64,000 nt of DNA, from assembly GCA_026003335.1 (NCBI GenBank), contig BPHB01000001.1, positions 952,591-1,016,590 of the forward strand, read 5' to 3'. Positions 27,055 to 36,900 of this stretch are shown in pieces. The notes beneath the pieces are model-generated. The model ran no database searches, was not told where the DNA came from, and saw only the letters and a program-made list of their open reading frames with translations. This DNA comes from Chitinophagales bacterium. Its GTDB lineage: Bacteria > Bacteroidota > Bacteroidia > Chitinophagales > CAIOSU01. The position numbers were made by a program, and so were the translations under genes. Numbering within the stretch: position 1 is the stretch's first letter; each line of letters starts with the position of its first letter.

Positions 27055-28113
27055 TTGGAAACCATAAAAACAAAGCACACTACCATTTATCTTTCAGATA
27101 CGCTGAAAGACCTTTCCCGCCTCATCAGGCCATACAGGGAGATAGTCCTGCTATGTGACGAAAACACACGGGCGCTCTGCCTGCCAGCCTTATTACATGA
27201 TGTACCCAAACTCCGTTCAGCACTGATTCTGGAAATACCGTCCGGAGAAGCTTATAAAAACATTGAAACCTGCAGTCAGCTTTGGAGCACCGCCCTGCAG
27301 GAAAATATCAGCCGGGAGGCTCTGTGGATCAATGTGGGAGGAGGCGTAATCTGTGACCTGGGAGGTTTTACCGCTGCTACCTACAAAAGAGGAATCCGTT
27401 TTATCAACATACCTACCACCCTGCTGGCGCAAATAGATGCTACCGTGGGCGGCAAGCTGGGCGTGGATCATAATCACGTAAAAAATGCAATAGGATTGTT
27501 TCAGGAGCCGGCATTGGTTTTTATAAACCCTGTTTTTTTAAAAACCCTGCCGGATGCCGAAGTGTACAGTGGCTTTGCCGAAATGCTCAAACACGCTCTT
27601 ATCGCGTCTGAAATCCAGTGGAATGCGTTAAAAAAAACCAACCCCCTCCGCATTGGTAAGCACTTACATCTTATCCGCGAATCCCTTTTAATCAAAAAAA
27701 ACATTGTAACTAAAGACCCCCTGGAACGGAATCTAAGGAAGGTGCTCAATTTCGGCCACACATTAGGACATGCCCTGGAAAGCGCAGCTCTGTCTGCAGG
27801 CAGGCCTCTGCGTCATGGACATGCCGTTGCTCTCGGTATGCTTATGGAGGCCTACCTGTCAAACAAAAAGATGGGTATGCCCAAAGCGCAGCTTCATCAG
27901 GTTCAAAATACTATTCTGAAGCACTTTTGTGACTACTTCAGTGAAGATTTAAAAGAAATGAACTGGAAGGCGTGGATAACCCATGATAAGAAAGCCGCTG
28001 CAGGCAGCCTTAACTTTACGCTGTTACATTCCATCGGAAATCCGGTCATCAACGTCAACTGTGCAATGACGCTTGTGGAGGAAGCGGTGGATGTTGTTTG
28101 GCAGCTGATATGA
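27055..28113 (+). CDS. aroB: 3-dehydroquinate synthase
   Basis: 352 aa from a TTG at 27055; no ATG is available near the conserved N-terminus, and an in-frame TTG at 27046 lies inside the promoter box. NAD-binding and active-site segments are intact: IPSGEAYKN, INVGGGVICDLGGFTAATYKRGI, IPTTLLAQIDATVGGKLGVDHN, FAEMLKHALI and LNFGHTLGHALE. It makes 3-dehydroquinate in the shikimate pathway. Its TGA overlaps the aroA ATG (ATGA), so the two are translationally coupled. Confidence 0.94.
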   Translation: METIKTKHTTIYLSDTLKDLSRLIRPYREIVLLCDENTRALCLPALLHDVPKLRSALILEIPSGEAYKNIETCSQLWSTALQENISREALWINVGGGVICDLGGFTAATYKRGIRFINIPTTLLAQIDATVGGKLGVDHNHVKNAIGLFQEPALVFINPVFLKTLPDAEVYSGFAEMLKHALIASEIQWNALKKTNPLRIGKHLHLIRESLLIKKNIVTKDPLERNLRKVLNFGHTLGHALESAALSAGRPLRHGHAVALGMLMEAYLSNKKMGMPKAQLHQVQNTILKHFCDYFSEDLKEMNWKAWITHDKKAAAGSLNFTLLHSIGNPVINVNCAMTLVEEAVDVVWQLI

Positions 28114-29360
28114 GATATCTTATTCACAAAAATGACAAATCGCTCACCGGTGAAATTAACCTGGACGGATGCACTGAGATTACAAACCGCCTGCTGATTA
28201 TTAAGGCCCTTACCAGCGGTTTCTTTGATTTAAAAAACTACTCCTGCTCTGAGGAATCACAAAGGCTGCTGAATCTTATCAACTCAAATGACAAAGTGCT
28301 GAATGCAAATGACAGCGGGTCTTCCCTTCGATATCTGCTGGCATTTCTGGCTATGCATGAAGGAGAAATTGTTTTAACCGCCTCTGACCGTCTTTTGGAT
28401 TATCCGATAGAACCGCTGGTAAGCGCTCTGCATACACTCGGTGCTGATATTCGCTACATCGGAAAGAAACACTACCCTCCTGTATATATCCGCGGCAAAA
28501 TGCTTAAGGGCAAACTGATAGACCTGGATACAACCCTCAGCAGCCACTTTGCCACGGCATTGATTTTAATTGCTCCCTTGCTGCGCAATGGTCTGATTAT
28601 CCGCATGAAAGGCAACAACCTGCATCGTTCTGAAATTGAATTAACTCTTCACATTCTTCGTCACTTTGGTATTCGCTATGAATGGTCACAGAACATGATC
28701 AGCATAGCCCGGCAAGACTACGAACCACACCCCTATACTGTGGAGGCAAGCTGGAAATGTGCTTCCTTCTTTTATCAGCTTGCCACCCTTTCAGACCACG
28801 TGGACATCCGGCTCAACGGCCTGCATCGCATCAGCCTGCAGAGCGATGCCGCTATCGTGAAAATCATGGAACAGTTTGGCGTGGCGACCACCTTTACCGA
28901 AAACGGAATACGTATTACAAAAAAGCAGGCAGTGCGGCCACGTGTTTTTGAATACAATTTCCAGCAATGCCCCGAGCTGGCACCCATGATGCTGGTTACC
29001 TGTGCTGCTTTAAATTTGCCTGCCAGATTCAGCGGAGTGCCCTATTTTAAGAACTATGGCTTTGATTCCATGAGCCTGGTGCAAAATGAACTTTCTCTCC
29101 TGGGAGCAGAAGTACATCGCGATGACCTTCGGATAACTTTATCTTCTGCAGATGGCATCCGCACAAGCGATATCGTTTTGAAAACCCATAATGACTATCG
29201 TGTATCATTGGCCCTCCTTCCATTGGTCATGCTGCAGGGAGAGCTACTGCTGGATGATGCTGAAATAATAAAGAGTTCTTTTCCCCTGTTGTGGCAGCAG
29301 CTGCCACAACTTGGATTAAAAGCGGAACCCCTGGAGGAAATCGCCTACCATACACTTTAA
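28110..29360 (+). CDS. aroA: 3-phosphoshikimate 1-carboxyvinyltransferase (EPSP synthase), divergent
   Basis: 416 aa, from the ATG at 28110 that overlaps the aroB stop by 4 nt. Family landmarks are ANDSGSSLRYLLAFL (the GN.GT.MR loop), LSSHFATALILIAPLL, FNYNFQQCPELAPMM-type segment CPELAP, and HNDYRVSLALLPL near the C-terminus. The substrate loop that normally reads GSKSxSNR is GCTEITNR here, so the lysine equivalent to E. coli K22 is missing. The aspartate in the CPD motif is glutamate. Position beside aroB supports a shikimate role, but activity is not assured. Confidence 0.85.
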   Translation: MRYLIHKNDKSLTGEINLDGCTEITNRLLIIKALTSGFFDLKNYSCSEESQRLLNLINSNDKVLNANDSGSSLRYLLAFLAMHEGEIVLTASDRLLDYPIEPLVSALHTLGADIRYIGKKHYPPVYIRGKMLKGKLIDLDTTLSSHFATALILIAPLLRNGLIIRMKGNNLHRSEIELTLHILRHFGIRYEWSQNMISIARQDYEPHPYTVEASWKCASFFYQLATLSDHVDIRLNGLHRISLQSDAAIVKIMEQFGVATTFTENGIRITKKQAVRPRVFEYNFQQCPELAPMMLVTCAALNLPARFSGVPYFKNYGFDSMSLVQNELSLLGAEVHRDDLRITLSSADGIRTSDIVLKTHNDYRVSLALLPLVMLQGELLLDDAEIIKSSFPLLWQQLPQLGLKAEPLEEIAYHTL

Positions 29361-29396
29361 AGAAAGCGGTTACTATAGCTGCAGTTATCCGCGGTA

Positions 29397-29577
29397 TCAT
29401 AGTTTTACAAACAAAGAACTCCCCGAAAGTCCGGCTCCGCTGTATACGCGTAGAAAATATATTCCCTTTGGCAAACCGCCAACGGATAAATGCATCCGCA
29501 TCCGATCCGGAGAGAAAGCGGCAACAGGAGCTGCCACTACGTGGCCGATAGCATCGGTAACCGTTGCACAACTCCTT
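29397..29577 (-). pseudogene. T9SS C-terminal sorting-tail remnant (probable 3' end of the disrupted phoD-like gene)
   Basis: About 58 codons that end in a stop and encode ATVTDAIGHVV, then LPKGIYFLRVYSG and a final SSLFVKL. This is the pattern of a type A T9SS sorting domain (D..G..V, then G.Y.L.V, then a basic-hydrophobic end). The usual preceding PNP segment and the passenger protein are missing; upstream the frame runs into a hairpin and foreign sequence. It lies on the same strand as the truncated phoD-like gene 10 kb away, in the right order for one split gene. Confidence 0.6.
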
Positions 29578-29846
29578 TCTTGAAAAAAAATTAGTTTTTG
29601 TATGTCTAATATGACCTCATTAGATGCGTTTGAAGCGCATCTTTTTTCACTTGATTTTTTCTGATATGTTTTTTCGGGCGTTGATAGTTCAATTATCAGG
29701 CGATACCCTATCATACAGGTTTACCTGATACATCATTTTCGGGGTAATATCCTTGCGTCCTTGCATGAAGTACATGTACAAGACAAGGTTTTAACTACTC
29801 TAGTAACGGAAGAAAGTTATTAACTATATTTGGTAAGTTGTGCAAC
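29563..29846. repeat. 10-bp inverted repeat GTTGCACAAC / GTTGTGCAAC
   Basis: GTTGCACAAC at 29563-29572 recurs as its exact reverse complement at 29837-29846. The first copy sits right where the sorting-tail remnant stops making sense. The second opens the attC-like dyad at the island's left edge. Confidence 0.55.
29622..29647 (+). terminator. Rho-independent terminator-like hairpin
   Basis: A 7-bp stem AGATGCG/CGCATCT with a short loop is followed by a run of T. It reads on the plus strand, about 260 nt after aroA and at the left edge of the island. Confidence 0.5.
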
Positions 29847-29979
29847 AGGTATAGCGGTTTGGCGTAATGCGGGGTGAAGTGCTTAAATTCAAGTTCAGTT
29901 TTCCAACTGGGCTTTAGTGCTGGGTTGACAGTTTTAAGCTCCGAAATCCGCCACTGCGCCAAGCGGCAAACCGTTGGCA
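29840..29979 (+). repeat. attC-like imperfect dyad at the island's left edge
   Basis: About 140 nt that could fold on itself. The ends are GTGCAAC (29840) and GTTGGCA (29973), with inner arms CGGTTTG (29855-29861) and CAAACCG (29967-29973). The left arm continues as TTTGGCGTAATGCGGGGT. The overall plan resembles integron attC sites, but the terminal heptamers do not match the RYYYAAC/GTTRRRY consensus exactly, so an integron origin is only one possibility. Confidence 0.35.
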
Positions 29980-30284
29980 GCAAGTGTAAAGGACGACACC
30001 ACAACCATAAGCAAGACAACTGAACATTAAACTTTGAAATCTTGACCAAGCAACGGACAGACTAATTCGCTATAACTCGACACAGACCTACTTGCCGACA
30101 ATCATGCCAACCCAGTAGTTTTAAAAATTTTTTCCACCGCACATTTTAAAAAATAATTTTCTGCCTGCCCTCATTTTGGACATTTGGTTTTGCCCGACAT
30201 CCTGATAGCTATCGGGACCGACCCTTCGCAAAACCAAACGAGCCAAATTTCCCAACCGCACCATGGCGGTTTCAAAATAAAAGA
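29980..30284. other. Non-coding stretch upstream of the XRE gene
   Basis: No gene is visible. It contains an 11-bp perfect inverted repeat, TTTGGTTTTGC (30183-30193) and GCAAAACCAAA (30228-30238). Its loop carries a near-palindrome around GATAGCTATC. The structure could be a mobile-element remnant or a leader hairpin. Confidence 0.5.
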
Positions 30285-30292
30285 TATATTTG
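30285..30292 (+). promoter_or_regulatory. TAnnTTTG -7 box of the island operon
   Basis: TATATTTG lies 28 nt upstream of the XRE ATG. It overlaps the first operator-like palindrome, so a bound repressor would block it. Confidence 0.5.
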
Positions 30293-30317
30293 ACAAATCT
30301 GTCCAAAACAATTTGTC
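30288..30317 (+). promoter_or_regulatory. Palindromic operator-like sites before the XRE gene
   Basis: ATTTGACAAAT (30288-30298) is an 11-nt perfect palindrome overlapping the -7 box. ACAATTTGT (30308-30316), with arms ACAA/TTGT, ends 4 nt before the XRE ATG. The GACAAAT and ATTTGTC half-sites also form a longer inverted repeat with a 12-nt spacer. The spacing suits two dimers of a small XRE repressor, as in controller-protein operators of restriction-modification systems. Confidence 0.5.
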
Positions 30318-30320
30318 TAA

Positions 30321-30620
30321 ATGAGCAAAATAACATTCGGGGATTACATCAGGAAACGAAGAAAAGAAAAGGAACTTCCATTACGGAAGGTTGCTGCCCA
30401 TCTCGACATTGACACTTCAACATTAAGTAAAGTGGAAAGAGGTGAACGACCAGCTTCACCGGACTATCTAAGACCATTGGCAGAGATACTTGAACTGGAC
30501 TTAAAAGAAGTTCAAACAAATTTCATTGCTGACAAAATCAACAAAGACTTTGGAGGTTTGGAACATTTAAGCGAAGGACTGAAAGAGGCAGAAAAACAGA
30601 TAAAAAACAAAAAGAGATAA
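30321..30620 (+). CDS. XRE-family transcriptional regulator (controller-like)
   Basis: 99 aa. A helix-turn-helix domain fills the first 65 residues: FGDYIRKRRKEKELPLRKVAAHLDI, then DTSTLSKVERGERPASPDYLRPLAEIL. The C-terminal 30 residues are charged and helical (LSEGLKEAEKQIKNKKR), perhaps for dimerisation. Its stop overlaps the helicase ATG by one base (TAATG). Two palindromes cover its promoter, so autoregulation like that of restriction-modification controller proteins is likely; that is inference from position. Confidence 0.9.
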   Translation: MSKITFGDYIRKRRKEKELPLRKVAAHLDIDTSTLSKVERGERPASPDYLRPLAEILELDLKEVQTNFIADKINKDFGGLEHLSEGLKEAEKQIKNKKR

Positions 30621-33600
30621 TGTCATCTAAATTTTTTACAAATAACAGCGAACGAAGCATGTTCGAGAAATTCAAAGGAATTATCGAACACATGAAAGAC
30701 TTATATGCTTTTCATGCGGTTGTTGGTTACTTCCGTTCTTCGGGTTACTTCGCTTTACAACCATACCTTAAAGACTTAAAAGAAATCAAAATATTAGTCG
30801 GCATCAATGTTGACCAAATGTTTGCCAAATCGCAACGCAAAGGACTTTTATATTTCGGAGACGAAGAAAAAACAAAAGAGGAATTTTTGAAATGGTTTAT
30901 TCAAGACATCAAAGAAGCCAAATATTCTGAAGAAGTTGAAAAAGGTATTTTACAATTCGTGAACGACTTGATTGACGGACGAATTGAAGTAAGGGCACAC
31001 AACTCAAAAGCCATTCATGCCAAGTTCTATTTGTTTTTACCCGAACATCACAGCGAGCATTCAGATGGTTGGGTTATCATGGGTTCATCTAACCTTACAG
31101 AAGCAGGACTTGGAATCAAAAAATCACCGAACTATGAATTGAATATCGCTTTGAAGGACTTTGACGATGTTCAGTTTACCAAAAAGGAGTTTGTTGAATT
31201 ATGGGAACATTCAACCCCGATTCTACCTGCCGACATTCAAGCTTTCAAACAAAAAACACATATCGGGCAGACTTTCACGCCTTATGAACTTTACATCAAA
31301 TTTTTAATTGAATACTTCGGTAAAAACATAGACTACGACCCGGACACGGTTGGAGATTTACCGAAGACTTATAAAAAACTTTCTTATCAGATTGATGCCG
31401 TAAACCAAGGCTTTCAAATGCTGATGGAACACAATGGCTTTTTCCTTTCTGACGTGGTAGGTTTAGGTAAAACCGTTGTTGCAGCTATGATTGCCAAGCG
31501 GTTTTTAATTGCCAATGGCTCATTGAACACTAAAATATTGGTGGTGTTTCCGCCTGCATTGGAAAAGAACTGGAAAAACACATTCAGGCTTTTCGGTATT
31601 GACCGACACACCAAATTTATTACCAACGGACGATTGGATAAAATTGTAAATGGTGATGATTTGAACTATTGGGCAAAAGAGGATTATGATTTGGTTTTGG
31701 TTGACGAAGCACACCGATACAGAAACCACACTTCGCAATCATTCGGATTGCTCCAACGAATTTGCAAAGCACCAAGAAATGGCGAAGGCTTAGTACCGGG
31801 AAAAAAGAAAAAAGTCATTCTTATTTCTGCTACACCGCTTAACAACCGGCCGCAAGATTTATATTATCAGTTGCTTTTGTTTCAAGATGCAAGACGAAGC
31901 ACCTTACCCGTAACCAACTTGCAAAGTTTCTTTGGGCCAATCATTCGTGAGTTCAGAGAAATTATGCAACAAGACCAACCGAACATTGAACGCATCAGAG
32001 AACTTTATTCAACCATTCGTGAAAAAATCATTTCTCAAATAACAGTTCGCAGAACAAGACGAGATTTAATGAACTATCCTAAATACATTGAGGATTTAAA
32101 AGCACAAGGTATTGTGTTCCCCGAAATTGCACCTCCCAAGCCAAAGATTTATGAGTTTGATGCCAAGTTGAGCAAATTGTTTTATCATACCATTTTCTAC
32201 CTGACAGACGATGATAAAATTCAATATTACCGCTATCAGGCTATCAAATATTTGAAACCTGAATTAAGAGAAAACTATTACGAACAAGCGATTTTAGTTT
32301 CTCAATCGTTGGCAGGTATCATGAAAACTTTAATGGTAAAAAGGTTAGAAAGCAGCTTCACCGCTTTTAAATCATCATTAAAGAATCTTACTACTGCCAC
32401 AGGCAGAATGATTGAAATGTTTAACAAGGGCAAAGTTTTAATTGCTCCCGACTTGCGTGTGAACGACCTGATGGAAAAGGGTTTCAGCATTGAAGATTTG
32501 GAAGTGATGATTCTTGAAATGAGTGCTGAAAATCCGAGAAACTATGTTTTCAGTCCTGATGATTTTGATAGTGGTTTTATTGATGGCTTGCGTAAAGACC
32601 ATTTGCTTTTGCAAGAATTGGTAAAAGAATGGAGCAAAGTGGAACAAGACCCAAAACTGGATACATTCTTAAAAACACTTAAAGACGAATTGCTTAATCC
32701 AGAAATCAACCCAACAGGCAAGTTGGTAGTATTTACGGAAAGCACCGATACAGCAAATTACCTGACCGAAAAAGTTGAAGCCTTCCTTAAAACTAAAGTT
32801 TTGAATGTTTCGAGCGACAATCGAAGCAAGATTTTTGAAACCATTCAGGAAAATTTTGATGCTAACTACATTGGAGAGAAAAAGAACGATTACAACATCA
32901 TTATTACAACCGATGTATTGGCAGAAGGGGTGAATCTGCACCGTGCGAATGTTATTGTAAACTATGACACGCCTTGGAATGCAACCCGACTGATGCAACG
33001 CATTGGACGTGTAAACCGAATTGGAAGCGTAGCGGGTGTTATTTACAACTACAACTTCTACCCATCTCAACAAGGCGATGAAGAAATTAAACTATACAAA
33101 AATGCCTTAATTAAACTGCAAGGTTTTCATACTGCTTTCGGTGAAGACGCAAAAATTTATACACACGAAGAAATGTTAGAGCAGTTTAAATTATTCAACG
33201 AAGGTTTGCCGGATGAGGAAGACAAGCGACTGCATTACTTGCGTTACATCCGTGAGTTTAAAGACAACAATCCGAAAGAATTTAAACGCATCAAAGCATT
33301 TCCGTTAAAGGCAAGAACAGCAAGAAATAATAAGTATGCTCAAAAAGCAGACACACACGGTTCAACAGTAGTGTTTCTGAAATCGCCTTATAAAATGGAA
33401 TTTTATCAAATTACCGAAAAAAACAAAGTAAATCCATTGACCTTTTTAGAAGCGGCACAAATTTTTGAAGCACAATCAACAGAACCATCTTTTGCATTGC
33501 CTGAAAATCATTACGACCATGTTCAGGCAGCCTTGAAAGCATTTGAAGAAGACTTTTTAGGTGGAACAACTGAAAAAGTTACAGCCACCGACAAAGCCGA

Positions 33601-33919
33601 TGCAAACACCAAACAGGCTTTAAAGTTTCTGCGTGACTTTAAAGCCATTACACACCAGGCCATTGTAAAAGAAATCTGCCAAACCTTGCAACCCATTGTT
33701 GAAAGCGGCACTTACACGCCTTTGGCAAATGAGTTGAAAAAGCTAAGTCAGAAGTTTTTCAGCAAACGAGAAATTACCACTTCGCAAGTGGACAGTTTAT
33801 TGATTGCCTTGGCAAAGAAATACGATGCTTTTACCAGTGACGAAGAAGAAACCAAACTGGAAGAAATTGACACCAACATTGCACCTGAAATTGTGCTATC
33901 AGAAACTTTTATTGAATAA
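30620..33919 (+). CDS. PLD-nuclease / SF2 (SNF2-like) helicase fusion protein
   Basis: 1099 aa. The first about 200 residues are a phospholipase D-type nuclease domain with the HxK motif at H133-A-K135 (AIHAKFYLF) and GSSNLTEAG from 155. A helicase core follows: Walker A DVVGLGKT (278-285), DEAH box at 362-365, LISATPLNN, and the C-terminal RecA lobe with LVVFTESTDTA near 700, ITTDVLAEGVNLH near 762 and arginine-finger motif QRIGRVNRIG near 793. About 300 further residues are unassigned. ATP-driven PLD restriction is known from CglI and NgoAVII, where the two activities are on separate proteins. It overlaps both neighbours by one base. Confidence 0.9.
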   Translation: MSSKFFTNNSERSMFEKFKGIIEHMKDLYAFHAVVGYFRSSGYFALQPYLKDLKEIKILVGINVDQMFAKSQRKGLLYFGDEEKTKEEFLKWFIQDIKEAKYSEEVEKGILQFVNDLIDGRIEVRAHNSKAIHAKFYLFLPEHHSEHSDGWVIMGSSNLTEAGLGIKKSPNYELNIALKDFDDVQFTKKEFVELWEHSTPILPADIQAFKQKTHIGQTFTPYELYIKFLIEYFGKNIDYDPDTVGDLPKTYKKLSYQIDAVNQGFQMLMEHNGFFLSDVVGLGKTVVAAMIAKRFLIANGSLNTKILVVFPPALEKNWKNTFRLFGIDRHTKFITNGRLDKIVNGDDLNYWAKEDYDLVLVDEAHRYRNHTSQSFGLLQRICKAPRNGEGLVPGKKKKVILISATPLNNRPQDLYYQLLLFQDARRSTLPVTNLQSFFGPIIREFREIMQQDQPNIERIRELYSTIREKIISQITVRRTRRDLMNYPKYIEDLKAQGIVFPEIAPPKPKIYEFDAKLSKLFYHTIFYLTDDDKIQYYRYQAIKYLKPELRENYYEQAILVSQSLAGIMKTLMVKRLESSFTAFKSSLKNLTTATGRMIEMFNKGKVLIAPDLRVNDLMEKGFSIEDLEVMILEMSAENPRNYVFSPDDFDSGFIDGLRKDHLLLQELVKEWSKVEQDPKLDTFLKTLKDELLNPEINPTGKLVVFTESTDTANYLTEKVEAFLKTKVLNVSSDNRSKIFETIQENFDANYIGEKKNDYNIIITTDVLAEGVNLHRANVIVNYDTPWNATRLMQRIGRVNRIGSVAGVIYNYNFYPSQQGDEEIKLYKNALIKLQGFHTAFGEDAKIYTHEEMLEQFKLFNEGLPDEEDKRLHYLRYIREFKDNNPKEFKRIKAFPLKARTARNNKYAQKADTHGSTVVFLKSPYKMEFYQITEKNKVNPLTFLEAAQIFEAQSTEPSFALPENHYDHVQAALKAFEEDFLGGTTEKVTATDKADANTKQALKFLRDFKAITHQAIVKEICQTLQPIVESGTYTPLANELKKLSQKFFSKREITTSQVDSLLIALAKKYDAFTSDEEETKLEEIDTNIAPEIVLSETFIE

Positions 33920-36900
33920 TGGACAAAAAAACATTACAAAATAGCATACTCGAAAAAGCATATCAACCTGAAAAATGGTTGGATGTGATGAAAGAATATT
34001 TTGGCGCAAAGAAATTTCACCAAAAACCTCAACCTGTTTCATTACCAAGCAATGAAATTGCTCATAGTGCCGTTGAGTTGGGTAGTTTTTACACCGCTGA
34101 TGAACGCATTGTTGGCATTTATGAGGTGAAACTAACCGATAAAGCACTGATAGAACGCAACCGTGTTGGACTAAGAAACCTTTTTAAATCTATTATCCGT
34201 TATGACCTTGATGCTGCTTTAATTGTTTACATACAAGCAAAGAAATGGCGTTTCAGTTATGTGAGTGAAATTAGAACGGCAGAAGGGAAAAAAGAAACCG
34301 AGCCGAAACGCTACACTTATCTTTTTGGCGAAGGGGAGAGTTGCCGTACAGCAGCCGAACGTTTTGACAAACTAAAAGGAAAGCCGATTTATCTCAATGA
34401 TTTATTTGAAGCCTTTAGCGTTGAAAAACTAAACAAGGACTTCTTTAAAACCTATAAAGAGTTTTACGAAAAGTTTTGGAAATACCTTGCAGCACATAAA
34501 CATTACAGCAAGCTATTAAGCGATAAACGCTACAAAGACGATGAAGTAAAACGAGAAAAGCCCATTCGTGATTTTACAAAAAAATTATTAGGTAGAATTG
34601 TTTTCCTTCAATTTTTGCAGAAAAAAGGTTGGATGGGCGTTCCCGCCAAAAACACTGATTGGAAAGGGGGCGACATTAAATTTCTTCAAACTCTGTTCGC
34701 CAATAGCAAAAACAAATCTGTTTTCCATAGTAAGGAATTAAGAACCTTATTTTTTGAAACACTGAACCAAAAACGTACAAACAACATTGCAACTGCCTTG
34801 CTCGGAAAGGATATTAAAATCCCTTACCTCAATGGGGGTTTGTTTGAAAAAGACATTTCCTATTCAAATGACATTGATTTTCCGGAAGATTATTTTGCCA
34901 ATTTGCTCGACTTTTTTGAGCAATACAACTTTACCATTGACGAAAACGACCCCTATGACAGCGAAGTAGGTATTGACCCTGAAATGTTAGGGCACATTTT
35001 TGAAAACCTGCTGGAAGAAAACAGAGAGAAAGGCGCCTTCTATACTCCGAAAGAAATTGTGCATTACATGTGTCAGGAAAGTTTAATTGAATACCTGCAC
35101 ACTCAATTGCCCAACTACAATAAAGCCGATTTTGAACTGCTGGTAAGAAATAATCAGGTTTCTGGTGCATTTGCAGATTACAAAACAGCCAATGAAATAA
35201 ACAACAAACTAAAGGCGGTAAAAATTTGCGACCCCGCCATTGGTTCGGGCGCTTTTCCTATGGGTTTACTCAAAGAAATTTTTGAGTGCCGCAGGGTATT
35301 GTATGGCTACTTAAAAACCAACGAAAAATTCGACCCTGCACAAATAAAAAAAGACATCATTCAACAAAACATTTATGGGGTTGATATAGAAAACGGTGCT
35401 GTAGAAATTGCCCGTTTGCGTTTTTGGTTGGCATTGGTGGTAGATGAAACCGAACCACAACCCTTGCCAAATTTAGATTACAAAATTATGCAAGGCAATA
35501 GTTTGTTGGAATGCTTTGAAACGGTGGATTTGCAAAACCTAATCAATGCCGATGATGATGTGATGGTGGAAGAAAAAAAGCAACTCACATTTGGCCATGA
35601 ATTTGAAGCTCCTAACAGGGAGTTGACTGTTTTCTCCAAAGCAAACAAAGAAGAACTATTTACACTCATTAAGAAATACTTTGACCCCGATGAGTGGGAA
35701 AAACAAACCAGTGAAGTAGTTGACAAAGCGGTGGTAAAGCGTCAAATCAATGATTTTGTTGAAGGAAAAATCCACGCCTCTATTCTAAAATGCCAAAGAG
35801 ATTTAAGTAAGAAAATTAACGCTGCTGAAAAGAAATGGGAGGCTGCAGGCAAAACCGACCATAGTAAATTCAACCAAAAATCGAAAGAGTATAAACAATA
35901 CTTAGAATGGAAAAAGCAGTTAGAAGAACTGGATGCCGTTGAAGAAAAATTAGTTGCTCTACAAAAAACAGATGATAAACCCTATTTCTTATGGCATTTG
36001 TGGTTTAAAGATGTATTTGACAAAGGAGGCTTTGACATTGTAATCGGTAACCCGCCTTATATCCAACTCCAAAAAGAGGGCGGCAAATTAGCCCAGGAAT
36101 TACAAAACCAACATTACCAAACTTTTGAACGCACGGGCGACATCTACACCCTTTTTTACGAAAAAGGCATACAACTGCTTAAACCGGGCGGACATCTTAC
36201 CTACATAACTTCCAATAAATGGATGCGGGCAGGCTATGGCGAAAAAACCCGTGCCTTTTTTGCAACATACAACCCTATTAAATTGATTGACTTAGGCGGT
36301 GGTATTTTTGAAAGTGCTACCGTTGATACCAACATTTTAATCATTCAAAAAGCCCCCAACCAAAACCATTGCCAAGCCGCTGACCTATCCAAAACCCAAC
36401 AAACAGACTTTGAAAACCTGACTTGGTACACCCTTAAAAATTTGGGCAAAGAAGCATGGACGATTGCTTCCGATATAGAGCAACGCATTAAAGCCAAAAT
36501 AGAAGCCAAAGGAAAACCCCTCAAAGAATGGGATATACAAATTAACTATGGCATAAAAACAGGTTACAACGAAGCCTTCATTATAGATGGCAAAAAGAAA
36601 GACGAACTCATTGCCCAAGACCCCCGCAGTGCCGAAATCATCAAACCCATTTTGCGAGGCAGAGACATTAAACGCTACAAAGCCGATTTTGCCGATTTGT
36701 GGCTGATTGCTACTTTTCCTGCACTCAAACTCAATATTGATGACTATCCTGCCGTAAGAGATTATTTAAAAAGTTTTGGTAAAAAATTACACCAAACAGG
36801 CGAAGAATACATTGATGAAAATGGCGTAAAACAAAAAACCCGAAAAAAAACGGGAAATAAATGGTTTGAAACCCAAGACCAAATTGCCTATTACCAAGAA

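Noticed and set aside
29795-30049. 84-residue minus-strand frame in the island's left flank
   Set aside because: Spans the attC-like dyad; composition and lack of homology indicate non-coding DNA.
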